Positions 38,066-39,444 of a stretch of DNA of 39,444 nucleotides are shown one piece after another. Source of the stretch: Campylobacterales bacterium (GTDB lineage Bacteria; Campylobacterota; Campylobacteria; Campylobacterales; Hydrogenimonadaceae); NCBI GenBank assembly GCA_027065515.1, contig JAMOOM010000121.1:1-39444 (forward strand). Direction: 5' to 3'. The translations under genes and the position numbers were made by a program. Every line of letters begins with the position of its first letter. Position 1 is the first letter of the stretch. The notes under the pieces were generated by a model. That model did not search any database and was not told the origin of the DNA. It saw nothing but the letters and a program-made list of their open reading frames with translations.

Positions 38066-38518
38066 CTTTTCAAGCTCATCTGATATGAGCTCCTTTATCT
38101 TGTTAAATTTCTTTTCTACCCGCATGAGTTCTATCATCTCATTAACCCATTTAGGCACCTCATACTTACCAGTAGCCCAGTTACTTACTGATTCTCTGGA
38201 CACTCCTGTCCGTTCCGCAAACTCCTTCTGCGAAACGCCGATCTCCTTCAACTTCCGTTTCAGTTCGTCGGGTGTCATTGTTGGTCCTTCTACCTTTGGT
38301 CTGGACTTAAGAAGATCTTTCATAACTTCAAGCATCCCTTCGGCATCACTATCCCAATTCTTAGTATTTACTCTTGGATCATTGTCATCAACAAGTCCGG
38401 ATATTCGAAGCTTGTCCCATAGCTGATATATTAGTGCAGTCCTATCTTCGATTTTAGTATATCTATCTAATTCTGAGATCAGCTTTTCGATATCTTTTTT
38501 TGCTTCTTCATGTGTCAT
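38063..38518 (-). CDS. XRE-family regulator, predicted repressor of the replication operon
   Basis: The 151-aa protein carries an HTH near its C-terminus (LKRKLKEIGVSQKEF, ERTGVSRESVSNWATGKY, residues about 86-121), preceded by a helical domain (about 1-70) that may oligomerise or sense a partner. AGGAGG precedes the ATG. It lies right before the operator-bearing promoter, so it probably binds those dyads. A second repressor besides the CI-like one is unusual. Confidence 0.78.
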   Translation of the reverse strand: MTHEEAKKDIEKLISELDRYTKIEDRTALIYQLWDKLRISGLVDDNDPRVNTKNWDSDAEGMLEVMKDLLKSRPKVEGPTMTPDELKRKLKEIGVSQKEFAERTGVSRESVSNWATGKYEVPKWVNEMIELMRVEKKFNKIKELISDELEK

Positions 38519-38803
38519 AGCTTGTCCTCCTAATCATATAATTTTACCAATTATTAGCATTTAGTTAGTTTTAATGTAGTTTGTCCGATAATTCAAACGG
38601 TGATATACCACCATTAGTTACCAGATATCATCTGAATGACGTGCCGGCTGGTTACCGGTCGTTAAGGCGATGAGTGGTTATCAAACAACAGGGAGCTCTG
38701 GCACCTTTACGGTGTCTCGCCTCGGTGTCCGTTTGGGCATCGGGGTTTTTTTTTGGCCATTTGGTTGGGGTGCGGGGCGGTACTTCATCATAAAGGACTT
38801 GCC
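38519..38803 (+). ncRNA. Structured noncoding stretch, possible small RNA or leader
   Basis: No gene fits these 285 bases. On the plus strand several short stems are visible (for example GCACC/GGTGT near 38701-38715 and CCGG/CCGG near 38643-38658), followed by a terminator at 38720-38754 and then a tiny membrane gene. The arrangement suggests a small RNA or an attenuated leader. A precise promoter is not placed. Confidence 0.35.
38720..38754 (+). terminator. Rho-independent terminator
   Basis: CCTCGGTGTCC (38720-38730) pairs with GGGCATCGGGG (38735-38745) as an 11-bp stem with three to four G:U pairs, a GTTT loop, and nine Ts follow (38746-38754). Confidence 0.8.
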
Positions 38804-38893
38804 ATGAGTCCCCTGTTTGAACTAACCATTCATCAAATGGCGTATGTTGGACTTGCTCTGATATACATAGTCCTCGCGTTTAGCGGGAAATAA
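38804..38893 (+). CDS. 29-aa single-pass membrane peptide
   Basis: The frame starts at an ATG with AAAGGA nine bases upstream and encodes a polar head (MSPLFELTIHQ), a membrane helix (about residues 12-27) and a final SGK. It lies after the terminator-bearing leader, on the plus strand, and could be a lysogen-expressed peptide. Tiny membrane peptides of this kind are often toxins or envelope modulators, not proven here. Confidence 0.5.
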   Translation: MSPLFELTIHQMAYVGLALIYIVLAFSGK

Positions 38894-38900
38894 CAAACCA

Positions 38901-38949
38901 TGACGCGCCGATGCGTGCCTAACCAACACATCAAAACACCGGCGCGTCA
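38901..38949. repeat. 10-bp inverted repeat after the small peptide gene
   Basis: TGACGCGCCG (38901-38910) is perfectly mirrored by CGGCGCGTCA (38940-38949) with 29 bases between. No T-run follows, so it is not a simple terminator; it could be a protein-binding dyad or RNA stem. Confidence 0.6.
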
Positions 38950-39207
38950 CGCCACATACGCACCGTTGTCGTAAAAAACTATCTGCACCCCGTCCAGCAA
39001 TCCACACCCAAGAGCACATCCAGATAACCGATCGCCTTCACTATGCTTTCATTACTCTGTCCTTGAGGTAGTTTATATGGATTTATCTAATTAGTATGCG
39101 TAGAAAAATTAGAAAATAATTTGTAACAAAGGGTACGCGTGTACCCTTAAAAAGTAGTGTTGCGAAGGTACACAGTGTAGTAAATGCCGTATTTTAGGGA
39201 TTTAGTG
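38950..39207. other. Right prophage arm without genes
   Basis: Apart from the putative integrase arm sites (39131-39173), I see no credible gene here. A 65-codon minus-strand frame overlapping 38822-39019 has a poor composition and opposes the tiny gene at 38804. The last 70 bases before the core are AT-rich. Confidence 0.5.
39131..39173. promoter_or_regulatory. Putative arm-type integrase sites (right end)
   Basis: GGGTAC-GCGT-GTACCC (39131-39146) is an inverted repeat containing GTGTACCCT (39139-39147), the motif found twice at 183-212. AAGGTACAC lies at 39165-39173, and GTTGCGAAGGTAC (39159-39171) is the inverse of 1302-1314. They lie 35-77 bp from the right core. Confidence 0.5.
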
Positions 39208-39258
39208 CGGGCTCATAACCCGAAGGTCGGAGGTTCAAATCCTCCTCCCGCAACCAAT
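39208..39258 (+). repeat. Right attachment-site core repeat (51 bp)
   Basis: This is the exact second copy of 77-127, lacking the 5' half of the tRNA, so it is a non-functional tRNA fragment marking the right prophage boundary. Prophage length between the repeat starts is 39131 bp. Confidence 0.95.
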
Positions 39259-39444
39259 CAAACCCCCTAAGCAAAAATATCTTCTTGAGTTCTTCCTTTT
39301 CTGCACCCATTCAACCGAAAAAACACAAAAGTCATTTTGTTCATTCTTGTTAGATGCCATCTTCGTAAAGAAAAATTTTGTATCCCAATCGAAACCCGGT
39401 ATTTCCATAACTCCCATAGATATTACCAATGAACTTGTTCAATT
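39259..39444. other. Host flank beyond the right attachment site
   Basis: Short host segment after the repeat. A minus-strand frame (TTG at 39429, running into the tRNA fragment) and another ending LYEDGI are open but too short to judge. This may be the 3' end of a host gene that continues beyond the window. Confidence 0.4.

Noticed and set aside
38822-39019. 65-codon minus-strand frame near the right end
   Set aside because: Its composition is unlike a phage protein, it opposes the better-supported peptide at 38804-38893, and no ribosome site is seen.

Overview
The window holds one apparently complete temperate phage genome (about 39.1 kb) integrated into an initiator tRNA gene. An intact tRNA-fMet lies at 49-125, and a 51-bp copy of its 3' half recurs at 39208-39258, so these are the two attachment-site repeats. 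Only a tRNA 3' fragment (1-37) and about 190 bp at the right edge (39259-39444) are host DNA. The initiator tRNA has the bacterial C1:A72 mismatch. Protein style, including an SSB-like peptide close to Campylobacterota SSB starts, and roughly 50% GC suggest a Campylobacterota host of the Sulfurovum, Nitratiruptor or Hydrogenimonas kind. That host assignment is inference.

The virion looks chimeric: a lambda-type head (Nu1/A terminase, portal B, protease C with a nested scaffold, D, E, FI, FII, minor tail Z) and a P2-type contractile tail (V, W, J, I, fibre, sheath, tube, E/E+E', T, U, X, D). Nearly all genes are on the minus strand and read from right to left. From the right end: an XRE regulator (38063-38518), a strong promoter carrying three evenly spaced operator-like dyads (37989-38065), a replication module (DnaB N-domain, winged-helix initiator with internal iterons, DnaB-type ATPase), small early genes with a truncated SSB and a VRR-NUC nuclease, a candidate cos region (33150-33304), terminase, head, tail and lysis. 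The lysis genes end at 12573. After the switch region the minus strand continues with antirepressor and Cro-like genes (7306-6288), then a leftward recombination operon (5486-169: small proteins, DUF1351, exonuclease, RecT, Xis, Int).

The plus strand carries the lysogenic and accessory genes: a short CI-like repressor (7451), a two-TM PH-like membrane protein sharing a 14-residue motif with it (7869), a tiny membrane protein (8732), and an AT-rich defence-type cassette (9086-12471: Vsr-like nuclease, GHKL ATPase, convergent C5-cytosine methylase). Isolated plus-strand membrane genes also lie at 5911-6291, 17860-18078 (inside the tail operon) and 38804-38893.

The most notable points are the peptide motif shared by repressor and membrane protein (resembling paired amyloid-signalling motifs), the Vsr/GHKL/methylase cassette with a degenerate nuclease-like domain, a DnaB split into two genes around an origin-bearing initiator gene, the three-operator replication promoter, a 52-bp identical repeat bracketing the head module, a candidate cos site, and a P2-like -1 frameshift in the tail chaperone.
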